Shown here one piece after another: positions 1 to 9,072 of a DNA stretch of 64,000 nucleotides. Below the pieces are notes generated by a model. The model was given only the letters and a program-made list of their open reading frames with translations. It was not told where the DNA came from and made no database searches. The stretch spans positions 7,137,776-7,201,775 of the forward strand of contig NW_017803909.1 of NCBI RefSeq assembly GCF_001625305.1, read 5' to 3'. Within the stretch, counting starts at the first letter, position 1; each line of letters opens with the position of its first letter. The stretch is from Branchiostoma belcheri. Its lineage: Eukaryota; Chordata; Leptocardii; Amphioxiformes; Branchiostomatidae. The position numbers and the translations under genes were made by a program.

Positions 1-609
1 CCTGTGATATCACGTGATGACTTGACCGTGAGATTCAAACGGTGACCGTTAAAATCGTGGTTAGAAAGAAAGAAACATGATTGTACTTGTAGTATTTATC
101 TTTACCCCTGTAACTAAAAAGGCTGAGCTGTGTTAGCCTGGAGCCCAGTCGCCTCCCACGATCACTACCCCCACCCACAGTCGGCTAGTGCTCTGTAGTG
201 GGCCGCCATAGTAATTATCCTAGTATGAACCCTGAATTACTTTTTAGGATTGCAAACGTTGTGCATTGTATGACTCATGACGAAATAATAGCTCATGCTA
301 AACAAGGCAGAATCAGACTCGTATCTCACGGAATTATTTCCTTAGATGTATTTTCGTAGGGTCATGGGCTCTAGGCCAAGGAATTATAGTTAGGGGAGTC
401 ACTGCGCCGCGGGACCACGTCGGCATTTAGCCGAGATACGCTTGGAGGGCACCAGCAAGCAGGTCGTTGACCTCTGACGTTGATGAACACGCTACCTTGC
501 GTGTTTTCATCAAACAACAATTACTGTAGATTAGGCGAATCTGGTAATTCGGTTATACCCCCCCCTCGCTAACAATGATGTACAATGAAAACTGCCTATC
601 ACTAGAATA
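1..609. other. Left flank, no gene seen
   Basis: This is the 3' side of the minus-strand acetyltransferase gene that ends at 610. I see no convincing exon. There is a short hairpin at about 481..511, where GATGAACACGC pairs with a near-complement across a 7-base loop. No recognisable repeat family member was found. Confidence 0.5.
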
Positions 610-2372
610 CTAGATCATAAGTTCCTTTCTGAAGGCGAAGACATCAACAGATACATTGAAGGCAGGGTCTCCTATACCGGGAAACAGAGCCTTGGAGTAG
701 TCCCCTGTCTTGTCACTGATGTACCCAAACCTCTGGTACATCCTCATCGCAATGTCCTGGTACTCAGAAGTCTTCAGGGAGATCTGAGGAAACATGTCAA
801 GAAAACGTGTAGTTATGATAGAGCAAAGTACGCTTAGAAGGTGGCGTAGAAAATGAGTTGGGATAAAACAAGCAATGAGACAAGTTTTGCTACTCTCCAA
901 GCAGAGGTTGTGGGGAATAATCGTTACCTTTTCATATAGGGCCGTTTTTTTTTGTCCTGATCCCCACCCCGTCGGTGGCCGCGGAGCTTCTTTGGCTGAT
1001 GGATACTGTCTGGCCAATTTGATACTGTCTTTTTGCCACCGAGAGGGATCTGCTTGGAGAATAAAGTTTTGCATTTTGGGGGTCCCTTTTCTTGCAAACT
1101 GGATACAGCCAATGTGTTACTTATGTTTATGGTCTTTATTTGCAAAGTCATGCCCGAAGGTTAATTGCATTTACAGAGTCAAAGATACCATACGGTACAA
1201 TACAGTAATAGGGAACAGACAAGTACTGACTGGAAATATACTTCTACTACTACGCTTGCTATTATGAGGTTTCACAGTCCCACGTTCTGCAAAATGAGTG
1301 GGTTTTGTATGTTAGTACAAACTGTACCTGATACAGGAGTTTTCTTTTACAACACCAAATTTTCTCACTGCTTCTCGCCGCTATATGTAGGTGGCGCTTT
1401 TGCGTCGAGAACACAATCCCAAACGTGGCGAAGTTTGTTACCTCCCTCGTCCCGGTTCATCACTGAAAAGCGCCACGTACATCGGCTACATCTAGCGGCG
1501 AGAAGCAGAACTCCAGTCAGGAGCTCTGAGGAAGGTGTCTGATAGACACCGAAATGTCAGCACTATAATAGATGAGAAAATTTGGTTGTGTAAAAGAAAA
1601 CTTCTGTATCCTATACTTTACCAACCTAATGATACTATTTTCGGAACAAACTGCTGTACCTGTACTATCAGGAAAGTTCATCTGTGTTGGTAGTTGAGAA
1701 CATTGAAACGCGACGGGGGCCGACATCATCTAAAAGATACCTTTGACCCAGTGTTGACCTCACACTTCAAAGAAGCCACGTGGCAATCTTCACTGGGTCA
1801 GTCTACTGAGGAAGACCAGAGCAACTGGTCGGAAGCTCTAGGTGAGAGAACTTTTTTTTTGTGTTGGACAAAAAGTTTTAACTCTAAACAAACTGTACCT
1901 GTTTGATGCCACAGTCCCTGCAGTAGCTCTCCAGTTGCCCCACCAGTCTCCTCCCGATCCCCCTCCCCTGGTACTCCCGACACACCCGCATGCGGTTCAG
2001 CTCCGCCACGCCGTCCGACTGCCGTACCACCGTCACGGACCCCACCACTCTACCGCCGGTTACCGCAACCCACGTCCGCCGGCTCTCACCGCCACACGAG
2101 CCGAAGACGTCTAATGTTGTAAACAGCTCTGGTACCGTACAGGACCAAGTTGCCAAAGCTCGAAGAATTCCTAAGATGACTACAACGGGTGGTACCACAA
2201 TAGCCCAGAACACACATTCTGTCAAGTAATAAACCAGTATAGATATGAAAACCATCCATAGCAGGGAATTTCTTTTCCTCAGTATCTTCAGGATGATTTT
2301 GCTCTTGGACTGTTCCCCCATCAGGAAAGTGGCGAGGAGATCCGCCAATTGCGGAGTCTCTTCTGGAGACAT
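610..2372 (-). CDS. NAT8/camello-like membrane N-acetyltransferase, two coding exons
   Basis: Coding exons are 1899..2372 and 610..783, joined in phase 0 (donor GTACAG at 1893..1898, acceptor CAG at 784..786), giving about 215 aa. The product is a GNAT-fold acetyltransferase of the NAT8 (camello) type, enzymes that sit in the ER membrane and transfer acetyl from acetyl-CoA. Visible features are a hydrophobic segment (VFISILVYYLTECVFWAIVV), the acetyl-CoA loop QGRGIGRRL, and the family C-terminal pattern SLKTSEYQDIAMRMYQRFGY. The start is uncertain. The family-like residues just upstream (NGIHIRE) are in frame but follow a GTG, and a TGA in that frame lies at 2418..2420. A clear splice acceptor (CTCTCCACAG, boundary 2420/2421) suggests an untranslated upstream exon. 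I chose the first in-frame ATG, at 2372. It is a divergent paralogue of the gene at 4315. The intron holds two repeat elements. Confidence 0.82.
891..1063. mobile_element. Short inverted-repeat element (CTCCAAGCAGA family), copy 1
   Basis: The left end TACTCTCCAAGCAGAGGT is matched in inverse by ATCTGCTTGGAGAATA at the right. Both are inside the intron of the acetyltransferase gene. The ends recur at 3003..3100 and 46065..46230, so this is a non-autonomous family. No coding capacity is visible. Confidence 0.6.
1312..1612. mobile_element. Inverted-repeat element resembling a Penelope-like terminal repeat
   Basis: The two arms are inverted copies: TTTCTTTTACAACACCAAAT and TTCTCGCCGCTATATGTAGG on the left are matched by their complements on the right. 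Only the right arm carries an extra insert of about 60 bp, which contains a hammerhead-like motif (1523..1561). Penelope-like retroelements are known to carry hammerhead motifs in their terminal repeats, so I suggest that family by inference. No reverse transcriptase is present; this is a terminal fragment only. Confidence 0.45.
1523..1561 (+). ncRNA. Hammerhead-ribozyme-like motif
   Basis: The order of parts matches a hammerhead: GCT (half of stem I), CTGAGGA core, a 6-bp stem GGTGTC/GACACC closed by TGATA, GAAA core, a minimal stem III (ATGT) and the cleavage triplet GTC, then AGC pairing back to GCT. An extra A lies between the first core and stem II, and stem I is only 3 bp, so activity is doubtful. 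Stem III is too short for a monomer, as in Penelope-type motifs that act as dimers. Confidence 0.45.
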
Positions 2373-2465
2373 CTCGCGGATGTGGATACCATTGTCCACA
2401 TCGTGAGCCGTGATTGGTCACTGTGGAGAGTGTGAGACAACGTCAGTATCAAACGCAAGCAATCC

Positions 2466-2670
2466 ACCACACACACACACGCACACACAAATACACAGTG
2501 ACGGACATACACACACACTCACACACACGCGCGCGTGATGCACACACACGCACTCGTATACACACGCATACACACATACACGCAAACACACACATACACG
2601 CAGACACGCACACACACGCACATACGCACACACACGCACACACACACAGACACACACACACACGCACACA

Positions 2671-2714
<44 letters not shown>
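2466..2714. repeat. (CA)n microsatellite with CG/TA variants
   Basis: About 250 bp of nearly pure CA dinucleotide, interrupted by CGCGCG and ATA steps, ending in CAAACAAACAAA. The alternating purine/pyrimidine pattern favours Z-DNA. It starts about 45 bp upstream (on the minus strand) of the acetyltransferase exon acceptor at 2420/2421. Long reading frames here on both strands are low-complexity and not genes. Confidence 0.95.
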
Positions 2715-2716
<2 letters not shown>

Positions 2717-3002
2717 AACAAAGACACAGATACCTGTATTGTGCACCACTGTGCTTAATTGTCTGAAAGGGTGAAGATGGCGAATGATCATTGAGTTGGG
2801 TCTCCTTCCGCAATGACTCCGCCTGTAGTGTAAAATAGAGTACTGGGTGCTGCGGTCAGCAGCTGTTGGTGAGAGGGGGCCTCTTGGGGGCAGTGCTGCC
2901 CAATATAACTATATCCAGGTCAAATCATCATGGCTGCAATAATATATTTTGTCGCTAGAAGGGGCGCCTGTCGTATAGTCTTGATAAGTAAGGGGCATGA
3001 AT

Positions 3003-3100
3003 ATAATCTCCAAGCAGATCTTTTGGTGGGGGTAAGACAGTATCAAATTGGCCAGTCTGTATCCATTTCCCCACCCACCTTGGGTGCTTTAGGAGATTAC
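3003..3100. mobile_element. Short inverted-repeat element (CTCCAAGCAGA family), copy 2
   Basis: It begins TAATCTCCAAGCAGATC and ends with the inverse TTTAGGAGATTA. The middle (GTAAGACAGTATCAAATTGG) matches the inverse of the copy at 891..1063 (CCAATTTGATACTGTC). It lies between the two acetyltransferase genes. Confidence 0.5.
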
Positions 3101-3598
3101 ATGAATAATCCTTTGAATGCCATCCCCCCGTTGGCGGGAAGACAGAAGTCTGCACAACAAACTCCTTGATCAGACTAAATGGGTGACTTGAAAAAAGGTA
3201 AAACAAGCGTGAATGTTTGCTCAGAATGTTAGTCGACCAGTCAAGAGGGGCTAATAAGGATCATCTTAGCCAACATCGAGGCTATTAGCATCTCAACAAA
3301 GCAAAGCGGTATTGCGTATTGAATGTGAATTATAAGATTAGGAAACATAAAAATATCTGTCACTGATGATATTCTATGGCCTAATTTTTGTCAGGAAAAT
3401 CTATGATATAGCAGTATTCATTCAAACCAAGGAGACGTTTAGACGGATAATCTGTTGGGTCTGTACCCGGGCTGCATTTTTAAATGCTTCATCTACAAAT
3501 ATAGTCAACCCTCCTGCTCTGTCTCCAAATAGATCGGTAGTTTCATTTTGGCTCCTTTCCAAAGATTTTTTCTCAGGCGACTGTCACCCTCTAGATCT

Positions 3599-3863
3599 GT
3601 TGACATAGCCTCCTGTGCAGGCCTCCGGGCGGGTGTGTCAAGTTTTGATACTGAGAATTTTTGGCGTGTTCTTTTACGCGGCCATCCTACACTACAACCA
3701 GCCGCCTATAGAGGATTTGTACCCCGCGAGTACACACCCTCTATAGGCAGCTGGTTGTAGTGTAGGATGATTGCGCAAGAAAACACGTTAAAAATTCTAC
3801 TAAACGCAGTATCAAAACTTTCCCCCCGACCGGAGGCCTGCACAGGAGGCTATGTTGACACGA
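3599..3863. mobile_element. Large fold-back palindrome
   Basis: Two arms of about 125-130 bp are inverted copies with a centre near 3730. The outer end TTGACATAGCCTCCTGTGCA pairs with TGCACAGGAGGCTATGTTGA, and the inner part CATCCTACACTACAACCAGC with GCTGGTTGTAGTGTAGGATG. The loop is about 10 bases. It is most likely a snap-back MITE; no coding content is visible. Confidence 0.75.
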
Positions 3864-4079
3864 CTATATACGGGGTTTGGGCTGTTCCTCCGCTAGCTCG
3901 AGAAGGTCACTGGACAGGGCTAAGTCTCTATCAGACTAACTACGCACGCTGGCTACTAGTATATATAAGAGAATATTTGCCAGGGGACTTTGGCCGCCTT
4001 GACTGGAGGGAAAGAATCTATACCTCCCCGCGACCGGACTCCCTTGGCCAATTTCACTCTCTTTTTTTTTTGCCGATTT

Positions 4080-4170
4080 CTACGATCCGTATTTTGAACT
4101 GGTTTTGAACTGGTTTATGCTTTCTGACGCGACTACATTGTCTGGTAGGGAGTTCCAGTTGTAAAGACCA
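4080..4170 (-). mobile_element. LINE remnant, ORF2 C-terminal end
   Basis: The minus strand reads YNWNSLPDNVVASESINQFK followed by a stop shortly after. The pattern xxWNSLPxxVVxAxSxNxFK is typical of the last residues of non-LTR retrotransposon ORF2 proteins. Nothing upstream of it is preserved. Confidence 0.5.
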
Positions 4171-4314
4171 TACCAGCAATTAAAATACGCCCCTGATTCA
4201 AGAGTCGCCACGGCAACTTTGTCTGTTGGTTTCCAAAGTGGAGGCGGCCTCACATGTGATAGACTACTGCCACGGGCACTCGGGACCAGTCGGAAGCAGC
4301 CCCAGACCACAAAC

Positions 4315-4950
4315 ATGAAGAGTGACGGCCTCAGCATAGATATAAGGGAGCTGCGACAAGAAGAAGCTTCTGAAGTTCGAGACATGATCATGTCCGGACT
4401 CTGCCAACAGAATGCTTCACATCGCACCGTGGTAAAAGTTCTCCGTATGCCCGTTGGCTGGCTCTGGGTAGGCTTTCTGGTGGTGAGCTTTTACTCAGTG
4501 ACTAGTTCCTTGCCTGAATCGGCTACACTTGCTGCGGTTACGTGTCTACCCTTCACTTGGGCACTCCTGTATGCCAGGTTTAGGATAAAGAGACACTTTG
4601 AACGGCTGGAACTCCAAGATCTGTACACTTGGTACGGAAGCAGGGCTGGAAGCAAGTTCTGGGTTGCAGTTTGTGAGGGAAAGATCATCGGGACCATTGC
4701 TCTACACAGGACGTCGGACAACGCGGCCAAACTGAAACGCATGACCGTCCTTCCCAGGTTCCGAGGAAGAGGCGTGGCCACCCGTCTGATGAAACATTGT
4801 GAGGAATATTGCGGGACTCAAGGTGTGGAGAGGATACACCTGAGGACCAGTCAGTTTCAACAGGATGCCGTAAGGCTGTACCTGAAGTTCGGTTATACAA
4901 TCACAGAGAAATTCACGTTTTCACTGAATATGGAGAAATTGACCGGCTGA
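4315..4950 (+). CDS. NAT8/camello-like membrane N-acetyltransferase, intronless
   Basis: A single exon of 211 codons plus TGA. The ATG has a good context (A at -3) and is the first in-frame ATG after non-coding sequence. Domain order follows NAT8 family enzymes: N-terminal SIDIRELRQEEASEVRDMI; two hydrophobic stretches (WLWVGFLVVSFYSVTSSL and LAAVTCLPFTWALLYARF) that would anchor it in the ER membrane; the GNAT core WVAVCEGKIIGTIAL; the acetyl-CoA loop RFRGRGVATRLMKH; and the tail HLRTSQFQQDAVRLYLKFGY. Expected activity is acetyl transfer from acetyl-CoA to an amine; the substrate cannot be read from sequence. The intron that splits the paralogue at 610..2372 between GIKQ and ISLKT is absent here (GVER-IHLRT). 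A possible poly(A) signal AATAAA lies at 5114..5119. Confidence 0.88.
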   Translation: MKSDGLSIDIRELRQEEASEVRDMIMSGLCQQNASHRTVVKVLRMPVGWLWVGFLVVSFYSVTSSLPESATLAAVTCLPFTWALLYARFRIKRHFERLELQDLYTWYGSRAGSKFWVAVCEGKIIGTIALHRTSDNAAKLKRMTVLPRFRGRGVATRLMKHCEEYCGTQGVERIHLRTSQFQQDAVRLYLKFGYTITEKFTFSLNMEKLTG

Positions 4951-5034
4951 AATGCTTTCTTCCATAACATTTTGATACTCATAACTCTCGTAATTCTCGT
5001 AAGTTGACATGATTTCCGTGAGGCCATTTTGATT

Positions 5035-5490
5035 TGATAGTTTATTTCAACACCAAAAGCAAACCTTGCAGCAGGGATGAGAATCCCTGAATTGAAAGAG
5101 TTTGCGTACAGAAAATAAAAGTTACAATACAAAACAAACACTATATACACACCCTCATATACACTATAATACATAAAGAATTTGTACCAAGCAAAAAACA
5201 ATATACAGATGAGGTTTAGGAAAAATAAAACTAGTGATACGTCAGTTCTTTGTTGTATAGGGCTATGGCCCTGTGGAGAAAGGACTGCTGGAGCCGCTTT
5301 GTCCTAGCCCTGGGAGCACTCACGGCCTGGCTGTTCCTTAGGATCCTGCCGGTAGCAGTTGCTCTCTGGGGGGGGCACCAGGTCGTGTAGTGGGTGTTCG
5401 GGATTTAGCATCGACCTGAACAGGGACACGGCCGCAGACTCTCTCCTTTCCTTTAGAGAGGGTAGAGCTGGTACGTCGCGTTTCCCTCCG
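5035..5490 (-). mobile_element. LINE 3' fragment with ORF2 C-terminus
   Basis: On the minus strand one frame reads LNPEHPLHDLVPPPREQ and an adjacent frame continues RILRNSQAVSAPRARTKRL and QQSFLHRAIALYN, then a stop near 5235. HPLH..LVPPxRxQ and RARTxRxxxSFLxRAIxLxN are typical of the C-terminus of CR1/Jockey-like non-LTR retrotransposon proteins. The change of frame shows it is decayed. The following 200 bp, AT-rich and containing AATAAA-like stretches, fit its 3' UTR. Confidence 0.65.
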
Positions 5491-5503
5491 CAAGAGATGA
5501 TAC

Positions 5504-5868
5504 GATTTGATTATATGGATGACATCCTCTGGGAACCCCAAAACTGATGCGAGCGTGTGAATAAAAAAAATAGTTTGGAAAAAAAAAGTTGCTTTCAACA
5601 TGAAATCTAAGTGGTCATGAAGGTTGAACAAATGACACAGAGTATGGTATGGCGAATAATCTACTGTTCAAATTTATTTCTTTACATTTTCGTCTTTTTC
5701 GTTTGATTTTGACATTCTAGGACATAGGTATCATTTTCCAATATTTTTTTGTAACTTACGGTATGTATTTGCTTATTTTGAAACTGTTTTGTAAACTTTT
5801 TTTTGGAAATGACCGAAAATTCATGCGCGCACGGATGTCATCCATATAATCAAATCAACATGGCCTAA
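5504..5868. mobile_element. MITE family C, copy 1
   Basis: The left end ATTTGATTATATGGATGACA is inverted at the right (GATGTCATCCATATAATCAA) and followed by a terminal TGGCCTA. A second copy at 20086..20465 matches along most of its length, including ACTGATGCG next to the left end and TTCATGCGCGC next to the right end. It is non-coding and AT-rich. Confidence 0.8.
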
Positions 5869-6164
5869 ACTAAAAGAAACCAAGTCACAGTACATGTATT
5901 AAGTGTTGTAAGTGAATTCTGCTTTTGTGTACCCCCTCATTCATATCTGGTTTGCTGAAAGCAGTTAGAGACATATCCTATGGAATACTTATAATATATG
6001 TGAAAGAAATAGCATACTACTAGTAGGTAAAAAAAAAGAAATGTGCAATGAAGCCTTTCAAAAATGCTACCAAAGCCGTACACACGAACATATCTGTATC
6101 TGTCCAGCTTGGCAGGCACGCGGCGCGGCGGCAGCTGGCTATGTTACACCAATCGACTTGTTAC

Positions 6165-6395
6165 ACCTAACCCTTAAACTTCTAGCTCTAGACTTTGTTT
6201 AAAGCTATCTAATGACAATGCCCCTACTGTACTTGGTGACAGTGAGTTCCACTCTGCAATAGTTCTAGGAAAGAATGAATTCTTGAACACCTCAATCCTT
6301 GATTGATAACTCTGGCACTTGAAGGCATGGCTATTTCTTGTTCTCTTCTGAGAACGTAATGATAACAGTAGACAGATAACTTTGAAACTCAAAAG
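6165..6395 (-). mobile_element. LINE remnant, ORF2 C-terminal end
   Basis: The minus strand reads RNSHAFKCQSYQSRIEVFK, then NSFFPRTIAEWNSLSPSTVG, then LSLDSFKQSLELEV and a stop at about 6174. The series R...Y..SFFPRTI.EWNSL...V....SLDSFK is a hallmark of the extreme C-terminus of non-LTR retrotransposon ORF2. This stretch is intact in one frame, but the rest of the element is missing. Confidence 0.75.
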
Positions 6396-6849
6396 TAGTA
6401 TTATTTTCCATCATGTCTTGGCTCTCTGTAAGCCTACAATACTATTGCATTTATTTACACGTCACACAGATAAGTGCATAAAGACAATTTGAATTCTTTT
6501 CATTTTAACAGTTTTCTTGCATATACATGATATAGTTTACATTTGAAGACTTTGTAAAAATATTTCTCTTCTGAATCTGAACTGTACAACGTGAGAATAC
6601 AGTAAGGTACACAAAATATATACACAAGTGTACCAACCGGCTTCATCTGGTACAAATCTGACATCTTATCTACATTTGCCAAGTGGCCAAGGCTTTTATG
6701 TTTGAATATCTATGGTCATTGCATCATAAATTGCCTGTTAAGTGTTTGGACTGTTTGCACTATGGCATATGGCACAATGAAATGATATGGCAATGCAGCT
6801 GAAGGCATACTCTCTACATTATCATGAAATTTCATCTGTGTAATTAGAG
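6396..6849. other. Non-coding stretch, nothing recognised
   Basis: AT-rich sequence between a LINE remnant and a fold-back element. I see no exon signature, tRNA or terminal repeat here. Confidence 0.4.
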
Positions 6850-7066
6850 TAAAACGTTGAACTTTATTCCAACACGCAATTTACAGAGAAATCAAATTTT
6901 CAGTGACCACCATCTTGAATAAGGTCACGTGTTTGTACACTGGAACTCTTGCGAGATCACGTTGTGAAGTGATTGGCCATTAATTATCCTGATGAAGGCG
7001 ACAGTGGTTGATGAAAATTTGATCCCTCTGTAAATTGTGTGTTGGAATAAAGTTCAAAATTTTACT
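6850..7066. mobile_element. Snap-back element with CTGATGA..GAAA motif, copy 1
   Basis: Terminal arms AACGTTGAACTTTATTCCAA and TTGGAATAAAGTTCAAAATT are inverted repeats, followed inward by CAATTTACAGAG and its inverse CTCTGTAAATTG. Inside the right arm CTGATGA (6989..6995) and GAAA (7013..7016) flank a partly paired GGCGAC/GTTGAT hairpin, resembling a decayed hammerhead core. A shorter copy lies at 38724..38839. Confidence 0.7.
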
Positions 7067-7781
7067 ATACTCTCTACATTTCAACTTTAGTTAAGGAAGA
7101 TAATCTTCTTGTTGCCATTCATTCAATAATACATAACCTACCTGTATGAACATTGTGACATTTGTATATGTACGTTAGACAGGTATTTCTTTTGGTGACA
7201 TTATCTGTAAACATAAGAAATGAAGGAAACTAGAAGCAGTACATGTTGAGAGCATAGTGCATGTACATACACTTACATTTGTGGTGTTTCAGCATAGTAC
7301 ATGACAAAAGTTTAGTTGTGGGCCGGTATAACTATAAGGTAAGTAATGTCTTGGTACCAGGGTAGGGAAAACAATTACATACTATCAGATTTTGACTCGT
7401 TAGGTCAAAGCTGAACTGAGGTAAAACATACAGTCTCAAGCAAGTACCTCTCAGAAAAACTTGAGTACAAATGTTAGTGCTTACTGCACAATGAATGATA
7501 TCACAGTGCATTACTGACATGGTTAGAAAAACAAGTCGTAGTCTTGGTCTGTAGGAAGACTTTGAATGTCTGATTCAGACAGACACAGAGTAAGTGTAAA
7601 GTCTTTTAGAGTTTGGTTTGATTTTGCTAGCCTCTGATACTGCCAGAATATAGCTGTTAACCCCTCTCTGCTAAGTTCTACTGCAACCAACAAAATGCTA
7701 ATGCAGGGGTTGGCTCAAAGTAGGGAGAAGGTTAAAGTTAAAGCCCACAAAGATCATCATCCTGATACAGGACAGTGCAGG
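7067..7781. other. Non-coding stretch, nothing recognised
   Basis: AT-rich intergenic sequence downstream (3') of TMEM170. No exon, RNA gene or repeat end was found. Confidence 0.4.
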
Positions 7782-7875
7782 TTAGCCTGGTTACCAGACA
7801 TACTATAGCTCCTAAGTCCTGTTGCGGAAAGGATGTAGGACTCTGGAGCTATAGTAGGTCTGGTAACCAGGCTAA
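7782..7875. mobile_element. Small fold-back element
   Basis: A hairpin of about 94 bp with arms TTAGCCTGGTTACCAGACAT / GTCTGGTAACCAGGCTAA, continuing ACTATAGCTCC / GGAGCTATAGT. It resembles the beginning of the fold-back at 17811..17898 (TTAGCCTGGATGCCAGAC). Confidence 0.7.
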
Positions 7876-9072
7876 GTGCAGCTAGCCACTATTCGGGACT
7901 GCCTATGATGAGGGCAACTCCTGAATCAACTGACTTCAATGGGATTGAGCAAACTATGGAGGGACAATGAGGATTGTGTGATCCTTTCTGTCACTGAAGA
8001 TATATCAATCTATTACATAGATGTCAGCTCCCACTGTAGCTGATTTCTGTAATACTGTCATGTTGCATGGACTGAAGGCAGTGGAAAGTTGGCTCCAAAT
8101 AACTAATATTGAATCTTTCATTGCTTGGTAACATCCACACAGCAAAGCCCTCTTTAGAACTGGTGAACACTGGAAAGTAGAAAATATAACAAGAGCTAGT
8201 ATGTCATCCATCCAGCTAGTATGTCATCCATTGATGCAGCTCTAGTTGTTTTACTCATATTTGGTGAGTAGGACATGTTCAGCCATGTTCGTACAACTAT
8301 CAGCTGCTCTGGTGCTCCGCAGAGTCAATGTATATAGCCCCAGCCTGCTGCATCTGGCACTTCAGTCACAGTTGTGTTGTGTACTGGCTTGTTGTAGTAA
8401 CCTTACACCTGTAGCAGCTCTATCTGTAGTCCTTGTGTTGGTGTGTTTCTTGCTATCTGTCATTGTCAACATCTTGCATATTCTTCCATCTTTGGGGAAG
8501 CACACACTGTGCGCTAATATTGTACTTTCCTTGCATCTTGCACAGCAACATGTTTTCTTTTTAGATACAGGTTCTTTGTTTTTTAGCACTCAGTGCTGTT
8601 TTTCACAATGTCCAACAGAATCTTGCTATAGAATCAAGCAATTCACACTTAATCTGACAGGTGGTGCTGTTTTGTGTGAATTTGTTTCAGCATCACCGCC
8701 CATGGTGTGGTTCTGTCTCTGTCCCACATGACAGAAAATGAATGACAGTGTTCTTTGGGTGCAGACCCACTGCCTTCTCTCGATGAGAATCTGTGCTCCT
8801 TCCGTGTGCACGAGTGATCTTACGTGATCAGGATTAAAAATCCGCGAGCGAGAACTTTACCCCTTCCTTCAACACTCGGTCATTACACATAGCTGTGTTT
8901 CTACTCATCAACCTCACAAACACAAGCTTCAAGGAGATATAAGTGTGCTCTGTATCTCCAGACAATCTCACGTCATCTCTAACCGCACACGTGACACGGC
9001 ACGACTCTCGACTGGACCCAGATCCAGCAAGATCCGCGTTCCTTGATCGAAGGCCTCATCCCGTAACCCGGA
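7876..9072. other. Probable TMEM170 3' untranslated/intergenic sequence
   Basis: This lies immediately 3' of the TMEM170 stop codon (minus strand). A small direct duplication (AGCTAGTATGTCATCCAT twice) is at about 8194..8232. A plus-strand open frame at 8246..8731 is very hydrophobic and has no recognisable domain; I treat it as chance, antisense to this 3' region. Confidence 0.45.

Noticed and set aside
1165-1542. 125-codon plus-strand frame in the first acetyltransferase intron
   Set aside because: It runs through the inverted-repeat element and has no protein-like features.
2414-2813. Several overlapping open frames of 65-131 codons on both strands
   Set aside because: They are translations of the CA microsatellite (Thr-His or Val-Cys runs) and not genes.
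8246-8731. 161-codon hydrophobic frame on the plus strand
   Set aside because: It is T-rich and Leu/Cys/Val-rich with no domain, lies antisense to the probable TMEM170 3' UTR, and has no splice or promoter support.
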